64,000 nt of DNA from Thalassotalea sp. PS06 (lineage in GTDB: Bacteria > Pseudomonadota > Gammaproteobacteria > Enterobacterales > Alteromonadaceae), in assembly GCF_007197775.1 (NCBI RefSeq), contig NZ_CP041638.1, positions 1,488,001 through 1,552,000 on the forward strand. Direction: 5' to 3'. The notes beneath the pieces are model-generated. The model was not told the DNA's origin. It saw only the letters and a program-made list of their open reading frames with translations, and ran no database searches. Positions within the stretch are counted from its first letter, which is position 1. Every line of letters begins with the position of its first letter. Below are positions 15,690-24,417 of this stretch, one piece after another. Position numbers and translations under genes: made by a program.

Positions 15690-17063
15690 ATGACAAAAAA
15701 TTCTCTGATAACTTTATTCGCACCGCTTGTTTGTGTTGCCTGCTATTTTGGCTTGTTGCAATTTGAGATGGCCAGTGAACCGGCATTGACCATAGCCTTA
15801 ACCTTATTGATTGTTATTTTTTGGGTAACGGAAGTTCTACCAATACCGGTTACCAGCCTACTTCCATTTGCGTTATTTCCTATGTTTGGCATTCTCGATC
15901 ACAAACAGGCATCCAGTGCTCTGGGAAGCCATGTGATTTTGTTGTTGATGGGCGCCTTCATGCTCTCAAAAGCCCTTGAGAAAAGTAATGTTCATGAGCG
16001 TTTAGCCGTTTACATGGTAAATCTTGTGGGTGTTTCCAGTGGCCGTCGTCTGGTTATCGGCTTTATGTTAGCCACGGCAATTCTCAGCATGTGGATATCC
16101 AATACCGCCACGGTGCTAATCATGTTACCCATGGCACTAGCAGTGTTATCCCACATAGAGAATCGAAAGCTGAAAATCGCGTTAATTCTCGGCATTGCCT
16201 ATGCGGCGAGTGTTGGCGGAGTTGGTACTTTAATTGGTACACCACCAAACGTTATCTTTATGGGCATTTATGAGCAGTTCACCCAAACCGAGTTCGGTTT
16301 TATTGAGTGGATGAAAATTGGCGTACCTGTGGTTCTGATCTCTATTCCTATTATGGGATTGTGGCTAACCCGAAATGTCACTCTCGATGAAAAAATTAAT
16401 ATGCCAGAGCCAGGTAAATGGCGCACCGAAGAAAAACGTACCTTAGCGGTATTTGGCCTGACGGCACTTGCCTGGATCACCCGCAAAGAACCTTTTGGTG
16501 GCTGGAGCGGCTTGTTTGATTTACCTCAGGTAGGTGACAGCACCATTGCGCTTGCCGCTGTGGTTATTATGGCAATGATCCCTAATGGTAAAGGGTCGCG
16601 CCTACTCGATTGGGAAACAGCGAAAACGATTCCGTGGGGCATGTTGTTATTGTTTGCCGGTGGTATCGTTATTGCTAAAGCGTTTGTCGCATCGGGCTTA
16701 AGTGATTTACTGGCCTCTGGTTTGGTTGAATTAGCCAACCTGCCTATTTTACTAACCTTACTTTGTATCTGTTTATCGGTTACTTATCTCACTGAAATTA
16801 CCTCCAATACTGCAACAGCGACTTTACTGATGCCGATATTAGCTTCGGCAGCAATTGCCACGGGACTGCCACCAGAGGTGTTAATGATCCCTGCGGCAAT
16901 CTGCGCCAGTTGTGCCTTCATGTTGCCGGTAGCAACGGCGCCAAATGCGATTGCTTTTGGTACCAAGCAGATTGAGATTTTGGATATGGTCAAAGAGGGC
17001 GCAGTATTGAGCTTACTGGTTTCCTGCATCGTTGCCTTGTGTTGCTACTGGATTTTGGTCTAA
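15690..17063 (+). CDS. Sodium-coupled dicarboxylate transporter, DASS/SLC13 family
   Basis: A 457-residue polytopic protein with about 11 membrane segments. It shows DASS signatures: the paired helical-hairpin motifs SNTATVLIMLPMA and SNTATATLLMPIL (the SNT sodium/substrate sites repeated in inverted topology), plus GTLIGTPPNVIFMG and TAPNAIAFGT. SLC13-type carriers such as VcINDY move succinate, malate, fumarate or citrate with sodium. Substrate is not decidable from sequence. It follows nagZ by 30 bp and may share its transcript. The MITE-like element starts 57 bp past its stop codon. Confidence 0.93.
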   Translation: MTKNSLITLFAPLVCVACYFGLLQFEMASEPALTIALTLLIVIFWVTEVLPIPVTSLLPFALFPMFGILDHKQASSALGSHVILLLMGAFMLSKALEKSNVHERLAVYMVNLVGVSSGRRLVIGFMLATAILSMWISNTATVLIMLPMALAVLSHIENRKLKIALILGIAYAASVGGVGTLIGTPPNVIFMGIYEQFTQTEFGFIEWMKIGVPVVLISIPIMGLWLTRNVTLDEKINMPEPGKWRTEEKRTLAVFGLTALAWITRKEPFGGWSGLFDLPQVGDSTIALAAVVIMAMIPNGKGSRLLDWETAKTIPWGMLLLFAGGIVIAKAFVASGLSDLLASGLVELANLPILLTLLCICLSVTYLTEITSNTATATLLMPILASAAIATGLPPEVLMIPAAICASCAFMLPVATAPNAIAFGTKQIEILDMVKEGAVLSLLVSCIVALCCYWILV

Positions 17064-17119
17064 CGACTACGAAAAGTTTTCTATTGCTTGATTGTTGGCA
17101 AAGCTGCTAGTGTAGATCT

Positions 17120-17394
17120 ATACCAATTCCAGTAAATTTTTGCACAACTCAGAGTTAGGGCAGAGGCTCAGTTACAACATAGATTTTATTGATATAGTCA
17201 TTCTATATCTATGAAATATAGGGCCGTAAATGGGCCACTGATAAACTCCCTATGGGTGAGTTTTAAAGGCGTTTATCCTGCGTTACTGATTTTGGCTGAC
17301 TTTGACATCGGAGCGACCGTTCTCTGCAATCAAAGCCTTGCCTGAAAGCCTTTAAATTATCACTGAGTGGGAAAACACTTAGTGGAATTGGTAT
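17120..17394. mobile_element. MITE-like element, 275 bp, terminal inverted repeats
   Basis: The segment begins with ATACCAATTCCA (17120-17131) and ends with its exact reverse complement TGGAATTGGTAT (17383-17394); the similarity continues inward (GTAAATTTTT against CTAAGTGTTT). No protein is encoded. A second, diverged copy lies at about 49160-49325 (33 of the first 36 bases identical, then further blocks such as GATATAGTCATTC), and a solo right end at 22437-22458. Small size, inverted ends, no coding capacity and dispersed copies fit a miniature inverted-repeat element. It lies directly upstream of the DUF2845 gene, so that gene's promoter may be inside it or displaced by it. Confidence 0.65.
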
Positions 17395-17415
17395 TTTAAT
17401 TTATGGAGGAATATT

Positions 17416-17724
17416 ATGAAGTTACACGCTAAATATGCTCTTTTAACAGCAATGTTATCTGTTTCATCGCTAACAATGATATCGGTGGCGGAAGCTGCGC
17501 AAATTAAAGCCGTTCGTTGCTCCGGTGGCATTGCCAAGCTGAAAATGGATAAATTCGAAGTTATCGACCGCTGTGGTACTCCTTTGGATCGTGAAGTGAT
17601 ATCGGCCTTGGATGAAAGAAAGGTAGAGCGCATGGTCTATCGCTTCTCAACAAGTGAAAGCGAACCGTTGACTATCTTTACCTTCGAGGAAGGCAAGCTG
17701 ACGCTTATCGAAAAGAATCCATAA
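17416..17724 (+). CDS. DUF2845 family periplasmic protein
   Basis: A 102-residue exported protein: signal peptide of about 27 residues (cleavage near VAEAAQ), then a compact mature domain with CSGGIAKLKMDKFEVIDRCGTPLDRE, the Cys-containing pattern of DUF2845, and a C-terminal beta meander ending LTIFTFEEGKLTLIEKNP. The ATG at 17416 has TGGAGGA upstream. The family resembles small outer-membrane assembly-type domains (SmpA/OmlA-like topology), but no function is established. It is followed by a bidirectional terminator shared with dsbB, and the start codon is 21 bp from the end of the MITE-like element. Confidence 0.8.
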   Translation: MKLHAKYALLTAMLSVSSLTMISVAEAAQIKAVRCSGGIAKLKMDKFEVIDRCGTPLDREVISALDERKVERMVYRFSTSESEPLTIFTFEEGKLTLIEKNP

Positions 17725-17743
17725 TTTGGGAAAGACTGAATAT

Positions 17744-17775
17744 AAAAAAAGGAGCCTTTGAGGGCTCCTTTTTTG
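17744..17775. terminator. Bidirectional terminator between DUF2845 gene and dsbB
   Basis: AAAAAAAGGAGCC, a short loop, then GGCTCCTTTTTTG: perfect stem with A-run before and T-run after, so it can end transcripts from both strands. Confidence 0.9.
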
Positions 17776-17793
17776 TATCGGTAAACGATAGTT

Positions 17794-18324
17794 TTAAGCT
17801 TTGTTTCGACTAACTAAGCTAATCAGGTGGCTCAGTAAAAACACCGCAAACATTGCGCTGTAAACAGAGTAAACCACGATCATCCACTGTGGCATTGAGT
17901 AGCCTAGAAACGACCAGCTGATCTCACCACAATCTCCGGTTGCTTCGAACAACGCTGGGATCCATTCGTGTAATGGTAACCACTGCGGAAAATTAGGCAC
18001 GATGTCGCAACTAAAGAATAATGAGCCGGCATTAGATTGCATCTCAACGTGCTCGATAGCAATCAATAATCCCCAGATTGCACTCACGCCCCATATCGAA
18101 AACGCTAAGGCTCTGCCAATAAAAGCTTTGTTACCCAAGGCTCCGATAATGCCAGCAAACATAACGCCGATAATAGCTACACGTTGGTAGATACACATGA
18201 TGCAGGGCTCCAGCCCCATGCCGTACTGAAAATACAGAGCGGTAAGCTCTAGTGTCAGTGCTGATAAAGCTAGTAGCCACCAGGATTTAGTATTTAGTAC
18301 CCATTGATTTAACGCATTGAACAT
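17794..18324 (-). CDS. dsbB: Disulfide bond formation protein DsbB
   Basis: A 176-residue inner-membrane protein with four helices. It carries the first periplasmic redox pair Cys41-x-x-Cys44 in [12 protein letters not shown] and the second pair Cys106 (FFSCDIVP) and Cys132 (ATGDCGE). DsbB reoxidises DsbA and passes electrons to quinones. It lies 30 bp downstream of nhaB on the same strand, the same gene pair as in many Vibrionales and Alteromonadales, and ends at the shared terminator. Nothing unusual. Confidence 0.97.
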   Translation of the reverse strand: MFNALNQWVLNTKSWWLLALSALTLELTALYFQYGMGLEPCIMCIYQRVAIIGVMFAGIIGALGNKAFIGRALAFSIWGVSAIWGLLIAIEHVEMQSNAGSLFFSCDIVPNFPQWLPLHEWIPALFEATGDCGEISWSFLGYSMPQWMIVVYSVYSAMFAVFLLSHLISLVSRNKA

Positions 18325-18354
18325 AGGCTTGTGTTCCTGATTTAGAGTCCCTGA

Positions 18355-19941
18355 TTAGTGTCCGTTTGGTTGAGCTAATGGTGTTGTGGTTCCATGATGA
18401 ATAATCCCCATATCGTAAAACATCTGGGTGTATTCAACCAAGATCCCTGAATAAATCATGATAAAACCAACCAAAGTTAATACCACGGTATAAGGTAATG
18501 CCATATACACCATACGACCATAAGAAAGACGAATCAATGGTGCCAATGCAGAAGTTAACAGGAACAGGAATGCCGCCTGACCATTTGGTGTTGCAACCGA
18601 TGGTAGGTTAGTCCCTGTATTGATAGCCACCGCTAACATATCAAATTGGTCACGGGTAATTTGACCAGCAAGCAATGCCTTTTTTACTTCGGTAATGTAT
18701 ACCGTACCGACGAATACGTTGTCACTTACCATCGACAGGACACCGTTTGCCAGATAGAACATAACCAGTTGCAGATCACCTTCAAAGGTCAGAACCCAAT
18801 TGATCACTGGCGTAAATAATTGTTGATCGATAATGACCGCAACGACAGCAAAGAAAACCGCAAGGAGGGCGGTAAAGGGTAATGCTTCTTCAAAAGCGTG
18901 ACCAATCTGATGCTCTTCAATAACGCCGGTAAAAGACGTTGCCAGGATAATAACTGTAAGACCGATTAGACCAACCTCGGCTAAATGCAGGGCCAATGCC
19001 ACAACCAACCAAACCGCAATGACACCCTGAACCACCAATTTAGCATTGTCTAACTGGGTGCGGCGCTTGGTTTCTTGATGGTCAAATTCTACTAAAATGG
19101 TGCGCACGTTTTCCGGCATATTTACGCCGTAACTAAAGACTTTGAACTTCTCAACTAAGAAGCAGGTAAGTAAACCAAATATTAGTACCGGAATGGTTAC
19201 TGGCGACATACGGATGGCAAATTCGGCAAAGTGCCAGCCGGCCTGCTGACCGATAATCAGGTTTTGTGGTTCGCCGACAATCGTCATTACCCCACCAAGC
19301 GCGGTGCCTACACCGGCATGCATCATCAGGTTACGTAAATAAGCACGAAATTGCAGCAAATCTTTTCGAGAGTATTCCGGCAACTCATGGTCTTCGGTGT
19401 GATCGTGACTGTGATGAATTTTCTTGCCAGACGCGACCTTGTGATAAACCGAATAAAAGCCCACCGAAACACTGATAATAACCGCGATAACCGTTAATGC
19501 ATCGAGAAATGCCGATAGTAATGCGCTGGAAAAACAAAACAGGAGGGACACCGCGGTTTTGGAACGGACTTTAGTGATGATTTTTGTAAACAGGAATAAC
19601 AGCAGGTTTTTCATAAAGTAAATACCTGCAACCATAAACATTAAAAGTAATAACACCTGTAAATTAGCTTCAATTTCATGGTAGACCTGTTGTGGCGTAG
19701 TCATGCCAATTGCTACCGCCTGAATGGCTAACAAACCGCCGGGCTGCAACGGATAACACTTTAGCGCCATCGCCAAAGTGAAAATAAACTCAAGTACGAG
19801 AGCCCAACCGGCGACGTAAGGAGAAACGAAAAAAAACAAAATTGGGTTTAACACTAAAAAACCAATTAAGGTTGCTTTGTACCATTTTGGTGCCTGACCG
19901 AGAAAGTTTCGATAGAGGGAATGTGCAAATGACTGCTGCAT
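18355..19941 (-). CDS. nhaB: Na+/H+ antiporter NhaB
   Basis: A 528-residue polytopic inner-membrane protein of the ion-transporter superfamily. NhaB-specific stretches include the N-terminal [55 protein letters not shown] and [15 protein letters not shown]. NhaB exchanges two Na+ for three H+ and keeps cytoplasmic sodium low, in line with a marine host and its sodium-driven transporters. A His-rich cytoplasmic loop ([13 protein letters not shown]) interrupts the protein near residues 175-190. It is divergent from fadR and co-directional with dsbB. Confidence 0.97.
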   Translation of the reverse strand: MQQSFAHSLYRNFLGQAPKWYKATLIGFLVLNPILFFFVSPYVAGWALVLEFIFTLAMALKCYPLQPGGLLAIQAVAIGMTTPQQVYHEIEANLQVLLLLMFMVAGIYFMKNLLLFLFTKIITKVRSKTAVSLLFCFSSALLSAFLDALTVIAVIISVSVGFYSVYHKVASGKKIHHSHDHTEDHELPEYSRKDLLQFRAYLRNLMMHAGVGTALGGVMTIVGEPQNLIIGQQAGWHFAEFAIRMSPVTIPVLIFGLLTCFLVEKFKVFSYGVNMPENVRTILVEFDHQETKRRTQLDNAKLVVQGVIAVWLVVALALHLAEVGLIGLTVIILATSFTGVIEEHQIGHAFEEALPFTALLAVFFAVVAVIIDQQLFTPVINWVLTFEGDLQLVMFYLANGVLSMVSDNVFVGTVYITEVKKALLAGQITRDQFDMLAVAINTGTNLPSVATPNGQAAFLFLLTSALAPLIRLSYGRMVYMALPYTVVLTLVGFIMIYSGILVEYTQMFYDMGIIHHGTTTPLAQPNGH

Positions 19942-20443
19942 TTTTAAGTTACCTTAAGAACTATTCTATTTGCCTGGTGGCGAGGTTATTGCCTTTGGAA
20001 TTTTCATTTTCTTGTTGGTTTGCGGCTCACTGTCTTTAAGGTAATTCAAGCTATTGATTTATTGATCAAACTGCACTTCAATCGGGTAAAAAACGTCTAC
20101 CTGACAAAACCGGCGCATAGAATACTCTATGTGTTAGATAAATGACAGGTTAAAGCTCTAGAAATGGCCTGTTCGGGCGTTTGTTTGCAGAGATTAATGA
20201 AAAGCCTTGAAGATTCGGACTATGCTTTATGGCAGCTGGCCACTAAATTTTTATGTGCCGAATTACGGCGAATTGCGGAGATATGTAATAAACAGGTTAA
20301 TATCTGGTTGTTATTTGTACAGATTTATTTTGATTTATTCAAACCTTCAACAAGCTCTTGACATCTTCTGGTACAATCAGTTTATATACAGAATAGTTTG
20401 AATCTTTAAGTATTCGCTTTACGTAAGTTATACGGAATTGTAA
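19942..20443. other. Divergent nhaB-fadR intergenic region, 502 bp
   Basis: No credible gene. It must contain the nhaB promoter (minus) and the fadR promoter (listed at 20358-20386). Short frames here lack ribosome sites and family resemblance. Confidence 0.6.
20358..20386 (+). promoter_or_regulatory. Sigma-70 type promoter of fadR
   Basis: TTGACA (20358-20363) and TTTATA (20381-20386) are separated by 17 bp, an ideal vegetative promoter spacing, placing transcription start near 20393 and a leader of about 50 nt before the fadR ATG. Confidence 0.6.
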
Positions 20444-21154
20444 ATGATCATAAAAGCACAGAGTCCTGCCGGGTTTGCAGAGCAGTATATTGTTGAATCT
20501 ATCTGGAATGGTGGATTCCCTCCGGGTTCTATCTTGCCGGCAGAGCGTGAGTTGTCAGAACTCATCGGCGTAACTAGAACGACTTTACGTGAAGTATTGC
20601 AACGATTGGCCCGCGACGGCTGGTTAACTATCCAGCATGGCAAGCCAACCAAAGTTAATGATTTTTGGGAAACCTGTGGTCTTAATATCTTAAGCACATT
20701 AGCTGAACTTGATCAGGAAGGTATCCCGGATTTGGTTGAAAACCTGTTATCAGCGAGAACCAACTTAAGTGCAATTTTCATCCGTGCGGCAATCAAGAAT
20801 AACCCGGAAAAGGTTATCGAATTAATCAATAAATGTATTGATACCGACTGTGATGGTGAGCAGTTTGCGCAAAACGATTATCAGCTACATCACGATTTAG
20901 CGCTAGCTTCCTCTAACCCAATTTATGTGCTTGTGCTGAACGGTTTCAAAAATCTGTATTCTCGTCTTGGTGGTTTGTATTTTGCCCACGAGGATGCCCG
21001 CAAGCTTAGCCTGAATTTCTACCAGGAGCTGATTGAAGTTGCTGAAAAAGGCCATTTCAACGAATCGGTTCACGTGGTTCGTAAATATGGTGTGGAATCC
21101 GGTCAAGTCTGGTACAAGCTCAAAGAAGACGTACTTAGAGAGCTAGCTCGATAA
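20444..21154 (+). CDS. fadR: Fatty acid metabolism regulator FadR
   Basis: A 236-residue GntR-family regulator. The winged helix spans residues 1-75 with [22 protein letters not shown] broken as [20 protein letters not shown], followed by [20 protein letters not shown] and [14 protein letters not shown], which are FadR-specific. The C-terminal all-helical domain binds long-chain acyl-CoA. FadR represses beta-oxidation genes and activates unsaturated fatty-acid synthesis. The length lacks the insertion seen in Vibrio FadR. It is divergent from nhaB, as in E. coli. A second fatty-acid-type regulator (PsrA-like) lies 6 kb away. Confidence 0.96.
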   Translation: MIIKAQSPAGFAEQYIVESIWNGGFPPGSILPAERELSELIGVTRTTLREVLQRLARDGWLTIQHGKPTKVNDFWETCGLNILSTLAELDQEGIPDLVENLLSARTNLSAIFIRAAIKNNPEKVIELINKCIDTDCDGEQFAQNDYQLHHDLALASSNPIYVLVLNGFKNLYSRLGGLYFAHEDARKLSLNFYQELIEVAEKGHFNESVHVVRKYGVESGQVWYKLKEDVLRELAR

Positions 21155-21181
21155 AGCTTTGCCAATCAATTTATCCTCAAT

Positions 21182-21208
21182 AAACCCTGAAATTCAGGGT
21201 TTATTTTT
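21182..21208 (+). terminator. Rho-independent terminator of fadR
   Basis: AAACCCTGAA/TTCAGGGTTT stem followed by ATTTTT, 28 bp past the stop codon. Confidence 0.85.
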
Positions 21209-21330
21209 GCCTGATAAATTATTTTTTCATTAAACCCTTGAATAACATGCACCGTAATACCATTTAAAATGAAAACCGAGTAAACTACTCAGGTTTTATA
21301 TTTTGATAGCTAGCTAATTTTGAGGATTTT

Positions 21331-21660
21331 ATGGATACCATTGAAAAGATCAAACAACAGATTGCCGAGAACCCGATTCTTATTTTCATGAAGGGCTCGC
21401 CAAAACTTCCTAGTTGTGGCTTTTCATCACAAGCCTCGCAAGCGCTTATGGCCTGTGGCGAAAAGTTTGCTTATGTTGATATCCTTCAAAACCCAGATAT
21501 CCGCGCGGAACTCCCTGGTTATGCTAACTGGCCAACCTTCCCACAATTATGGGTTGAAGGTGAATTAATTGGCGGTTGTGACATCATCATGGAAATGTAC
21601 CAACAGGGTGAGCTGCAACCACTCATTAAAGAAGTTGCCGCCAAGCAATCTGAACAATAA
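21331..21660 (+). CDS. grxD: Monothiol glutaredoxin Grx4
   Basis: A 109-residue class II monothiol glutaredoxin with the CGFS active site (Cys29 in LPSCGFSSQ), the WPTFPQLWVEGELIGGCDI glutathione/cluster-binding region and a TGG-like turn. Grx4 proteins bind a [2Fe-2S] cluster with glutathione and BolA and act in iron-sulfur trafficking in the cytoplasm. The ATG at 21331 follows TTGAGGATTTT. It is 107 bp ahead of the peroxiredoxin gene; both serve redox balance but may have separate promoters. Confidence 0.97.
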   Translation: MDTIEKIKQQIAENPILIFMKGSPKLPSCGFSSQASQALMACGEKFAYVDILQNPDIRAELPGYANWPTFPQLWVEGELIGGCDIIMEMYQQGELQPLIKEVAAKQSEQ

Positions 21661-21766
21661 TCGAATTTTCTAATCGTGCTGCAAGTTCAGCGCGATTGGC
21701 TGAAGGCAGGGGAACTGTCGTCAGCATACTTTTAAAGTAACTATGTGTTAATAAATGGAGAACAAC

Positions 21767-22372
21767 ATGAGTGTATTAGTAGGTCGTCCTGCTCCTGATT
21801 TCACAGCTGCAGCTGTACTAGGTAATGGCGAGATCGTAGATAACTTCAACCTTACCGAAACCATCAAAGGTAAAAAAGCGGTAATCTTCTTCTACCCACT
21901 AGACTTCACTTTCGTTTGTCCGTCTGAGCTAATTGCTTTTGACAAGCGTTTTGAAGAGTTCCAAAGCCGTGGCGTTGAAGTTATCGGTGTTTCTATCGAT
22001 TCTCAATTCAGCCACAATGCATGGCGTAACACGCCAGTAAACGAAGGCGGTATCGGTCCAGTTAAATACCCTCTAGTTGCTGACGTTAAGCACGAAATCT
22101 GTCAGGCATACGACGTTGAGCACCCAGAAGCTGGTGTAGCTTTCCGAGGTTCTTTCTTAATCGATGAAGAAGGTAACGTTCGTCACCAGGTAGTTAACGA
22201 TCTACCTCTAGGTCGTAACATCGATGAAATGTTACGTATGATCGACGCGCTTCAATTCCACTCTGAGCACGGTGAAGTTTGTCCTGCTGGCTGGAACAAA
22301 GGTGATGCAGGTATGACTGCATCTACAGACGGTGTAGCATCTTACCTGTCTAACAACGCTGACAACTTATAA
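21767..22372 (+). CDS. Typical 2-Cys peroxiredoxin
   Basis: A 201-residue AhpC/TSA protein. The start at 21767 is preferred over ATG 21755 because GGAG lies 7 nt upstream of it and the protein then begins MSVLVGRPAPDF as in the family. The peroxidatic Cys51 is in FVCPSE and the resolving Cys172 in GEVCPAGW. It is the ~200-residue Prx1-type form (thioredoxin-reduced), not the 187-residue AhpC that works with AhpF; no ahpF is nearby. Codons are strongly biased towards a small set (GGT, CGT, CTA), suggesting a highly expressed gene. It ends at a strong terminator. Confidence 0.95.
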   Translation: MSVLVGRPAPDFTAAAVLGNGEIVDNFNLTETIKGKKAVIFFYPLDFTFVCPSELIAFDKRFEEFQSRGVEVIGVSIDSQFSHNAWRNTPVNEGGIGPVKYPLVADVKHEICQAYDVEHPEAGVAFRGSFLIDEEGNVRHQVVNDLPLGRNIDEMLRMIDALQFHSEHGEVCPAGWNKGDAGMTASTDGVASYLSNNADNL

Positions 22373-22395
22373 GGTAGTCATCGTTAATAAATCTG

Positions 22396-22422
22396 AAAAA
22401 GCTGCCTCAGGGCAGCTTTTTT
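22396..22422 (+). terminator. Rho-independent terminator of the peroxiredoxin gene
   Basis: AAAAAGCTGCC/GGCAGCTTTTTT with a short loop, 24 bp after the stop codon. Confidence 0.9.
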
Positions 22423-22436
22423 ATTGCCCGTATGAA

Positions 22437-22458
22437 AACACTTAGTGGAATTGGTATT
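22437..22458. repeat. Solo right end of the MITE-like element
   Basis: AACACTTAGTGGAATTGGTAT, identical to the right end at 17374-17394, stands alone just past the peroxiredoxin terminator; no matching left end is found nearby. Confidence 0.5.
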
Positions 22459-22535
22459 AGGAAAGCAAAATTGAAATTACCAACTAGGCTTAAAGAAGAC
22501 ATCCATTATTCGCGCTTTTCAAGGAAGAATTGCAA

Positions 22536-22943
22536 ATGTTTTCAACCAGTCAGGAACAAACCCAAGCCTTTATACTGATTGCCGCCAGTGCCAGCCTTAT
22601 TATTTTTTCTCAGGACCTGATTTTTCATAGCTTAGGGATTGTTTTCTTTATCGTATTTTATCTGTTTAGTCTCCGGACTCTTGCCAACATAGAGACAGCG
22701 TTCCGTCAATCTTGGGGTCGCAACACTTCCGCCCGTAAATACCAAGCCAAAGGGCAAAATAATTATAAATATCGGCTATCGATCCTTTCCCTGAGTCTGT
22801 TAACCGCGATGGAGTCTACCAAGTACTTTCCTGAACACTTTGCCGTTGCCATCGCTTTGTTTGCATTAATCCTTACCATCCGGGAATGGATAACGTTAAG
22901 CCAATGGGCAATGCATTGTGAAAAGCGTATCGCCAGATATTAG
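22536..22943 (+). CDS. Small membrane protein, unknown
   Basis: About 135 residues with three or four hydrophobic segments: AFILIAASASLIIFS, LGIVFFIVFYLFSL, then after a basic loop (SARKYQAKGQ) a short helix and FAVAIALFALILTIR. ATG 22536 is taken as the start because AAGGA lies 10 nt upstream; an in-frame TTG at 22530 is possible. I recognise no domain. The positively charged loop between residues ~60 and 85 suggests the cytoplasmic side. It stands between the peroxiredoxin and a zinc-ribbon protein gene, with no clear operon partner. Confidence 0.6.
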   Translation: MFSTSQEQTQAFILIAASASLIIFSQDLIFHSLGIVFFIVFYLFSLRTLANIETAFRQSWGRNTSARKYQAKGQNNYKYRLSILSLSLLTAMESTKYFPEHFAVAIALFALILTIREWITLSQWAMHCEKRIARY

Positions 22944-23115
22944 TCTGTTTATTAATCAGTTGGGGCAAGACGATATAGATAAACTGGAAAAAGATTTTTC
23001 AGACTGTGTTGATTACCGCTATGACACAGATCCCCAATGAGGTAATGATAAAGAGGTTGATTTGATTTTTTTTCAAGGGGTTAGCGACAAGTTAGTTGAA
23101 GGAGATAAAAATTAA
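22918..23115 (+). pseudogene. Possible gene remnant with an in-frame stop
   Basis: A coding-like frame opens at GTG 22918, overlapping the end of the previous gene, reads LGQDDIDKLEKDFSDC, stops at TGA 23038-23040, then continues in the same frame (DKEVDLIFFQGVSDKLV) to TAA 23113. The acidic, well-formed composition on both sides of the stop suggests the tail of a decayed gene; it may be chance. Confidence 0.25.
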
Positions 23116-23226
23116 TCGGCTGTTGCAATGAAAACATGTCTCGAAGTATTGGCAATCCGAAAATCCTCAACCAGAAATAGCATTATCAACGGTTACGGGA
23201 AGTAATTTGGATAAACGGAGCTAGAG

Positions 23227-23460
23227 ATGAACAATGTTTTGATACCAATTCGTAAAACCCGAAAATGCTCAAGATGTGGTTTGAAATATCCGGCAAAAGA
23301 CGAGGTTTGCAAGCACTGCAAAGGCCTCAATGAAACGCAAATTAAAGCCCTGCAAGAACATCATCAACAGAGTATGAAAAGCAACAGAAAATTGGCTGGC
23401 TTGTTCGGTTTTATCACCATTGCATTATTGTTGCTAATGGTTGCTGCAGCGTTTGTGTAA
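23227..23460 (+). CDS. Zinc-ribbon single-span membrane protein
   Basis: A 77-residue protein. Residues 9-28 form a four-Cys zinc ribbon (RKCSRCGLKYPAKDEVCKHC), followed by a polar helix (NETQIKALQEHHQQ) and one C-terminal membrane helix (LFGFITIALLLLMVAAAFV). The start is ATG 23227 with GGAG 10 nt upstream. Such zinc-ribbon plus anchor proteins are common small orphans; the ribbon would face the cytoplasm. Function unknown. The gene is convergent with rnt. Confidence 0.7.
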   Translation: MNNVLIPIRKTRKCSRCGLKYPAKDEVCKHCKGLNETQIKALQEHHQQSMKSNRKLAGLFGFITIALLLLMVAAAFV

Positions 23461-23486
23461 AACGCAAAAACTGGTTTATTTTGGGT

Positions 23487-24185
23487 TTACTTATCTTCGC
23501 CAGTTGGCTCGTTTTCTTTAGATGCAACACCGTCTGACTCGTCGGCTTCTACTTCCGGCAATGGCCAGCCGCCCAATTCCTGCCAGCGATTCACAATATA
23601 ACAAAACAGTTCTGCGGTTTTCTCGGTATCGTATAAAGCCGAGTGCGCTTCTCGGTTATCAAAACCAAGATTGGCAGCTACCGCGGCTTTTGCCAGAACC
23701 GTTTGCCCGAGTGCCAGGCCTGATAAGGTTGCGGTGTCAAAGGTTACAAATGGGTGGAAAGGGCTGCGCTTAATTGACGCGCGCTCAGTGGCGGCATTTA
23801 CAAAACCTAAATCAAAAGCAGCATTGTGGGCAACCATAATTGCTCGCTGACATCCTGCCGCTTTCATCTGTTTGCGAATGGCTTTAAAAATCGCTTTCAA
23901 TGCCACTTCTTCATCAACTGCACCACGCAGTGGGTTAGTAGGATCGATACCCGTAAATTCTAACGCTGCAGGTTCCAGATTAGCGCCTTCGAACGGGTTA
24001 ACGTGATAGTGAAAGGTTTCTTTTAACGACAGCACACCGGTTTCTTCATCCATATCCAGCGTTGTCGCTGCAATTTCCAGTAATGCATCGGTAGCGGCAT
24101 TAAAGCCTGCGGTTTCAACATCGACAACAACTGGGAAATAGCCACGAAAGCGTTTTGCAAATAGGGATTTGGGGGTGTCGCTCAT
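23487..24185 (-). CDS. rnt: Ribonuclease T
   Basis: A 232-residue DEDDh exonuclease with [10 protein letters not shown] (Asp22, Glu24), HNAAFDLGF and the C-terminal [11 protein letters not shown]is/Asp motif. RNase T trims 3' ends of tRNA, 5S and 23S rRNA as a homodimer. RNase T-specific segments include [20 protein letters not shown] split around the invariant GxNxxPxALEFxGI. It has an acidic C-terminal tail ([20 protein letters not shown]) not needed for catalysis. It is convergent with the zinc-ribbon gene. Confidence 0.96.
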   Translation of the reverse strand: MSDTPKSLFAKRFRGYFPVVVDVETAGFNAATDALLEIAATTLDMDEETGVLSLKETFHYHVNPFEGANLEPAALEFTGIDPTNPLRGAVDEEVALKAIFKAIRKQMKAAGCQRAIMVAHNAAFDLGFVNAATERASIKRSPFHPFVTFDTATLSGLALGQTVLAKAAVAANLGFDNREAHSALYDTEKTAELFCYIVNRWQELGGWPLPEVEADESDGVASKENEPTGEDK

Positions 24186-24417
24186 GATTTAGTTTCGTTC
24201 AATCTATCTGTTTCTGGCTGGCAATTATCGCAGAAAAACAAGGAGTAAGGCTAATGCTTTGTTTACAATTCTGTTCAATTGCGTAGTTAGTGAACATTAA
24301 CAAAGCTTGCAAGCTGATACTTCCTCAGTAAACTTAGCGCAATGGTTTTTGCTTTTAACGTTTTCTTTACCTCAAAGCAAAACAACATCAACAGTCGTTT
24401 CAAGGATTTACATAAAC

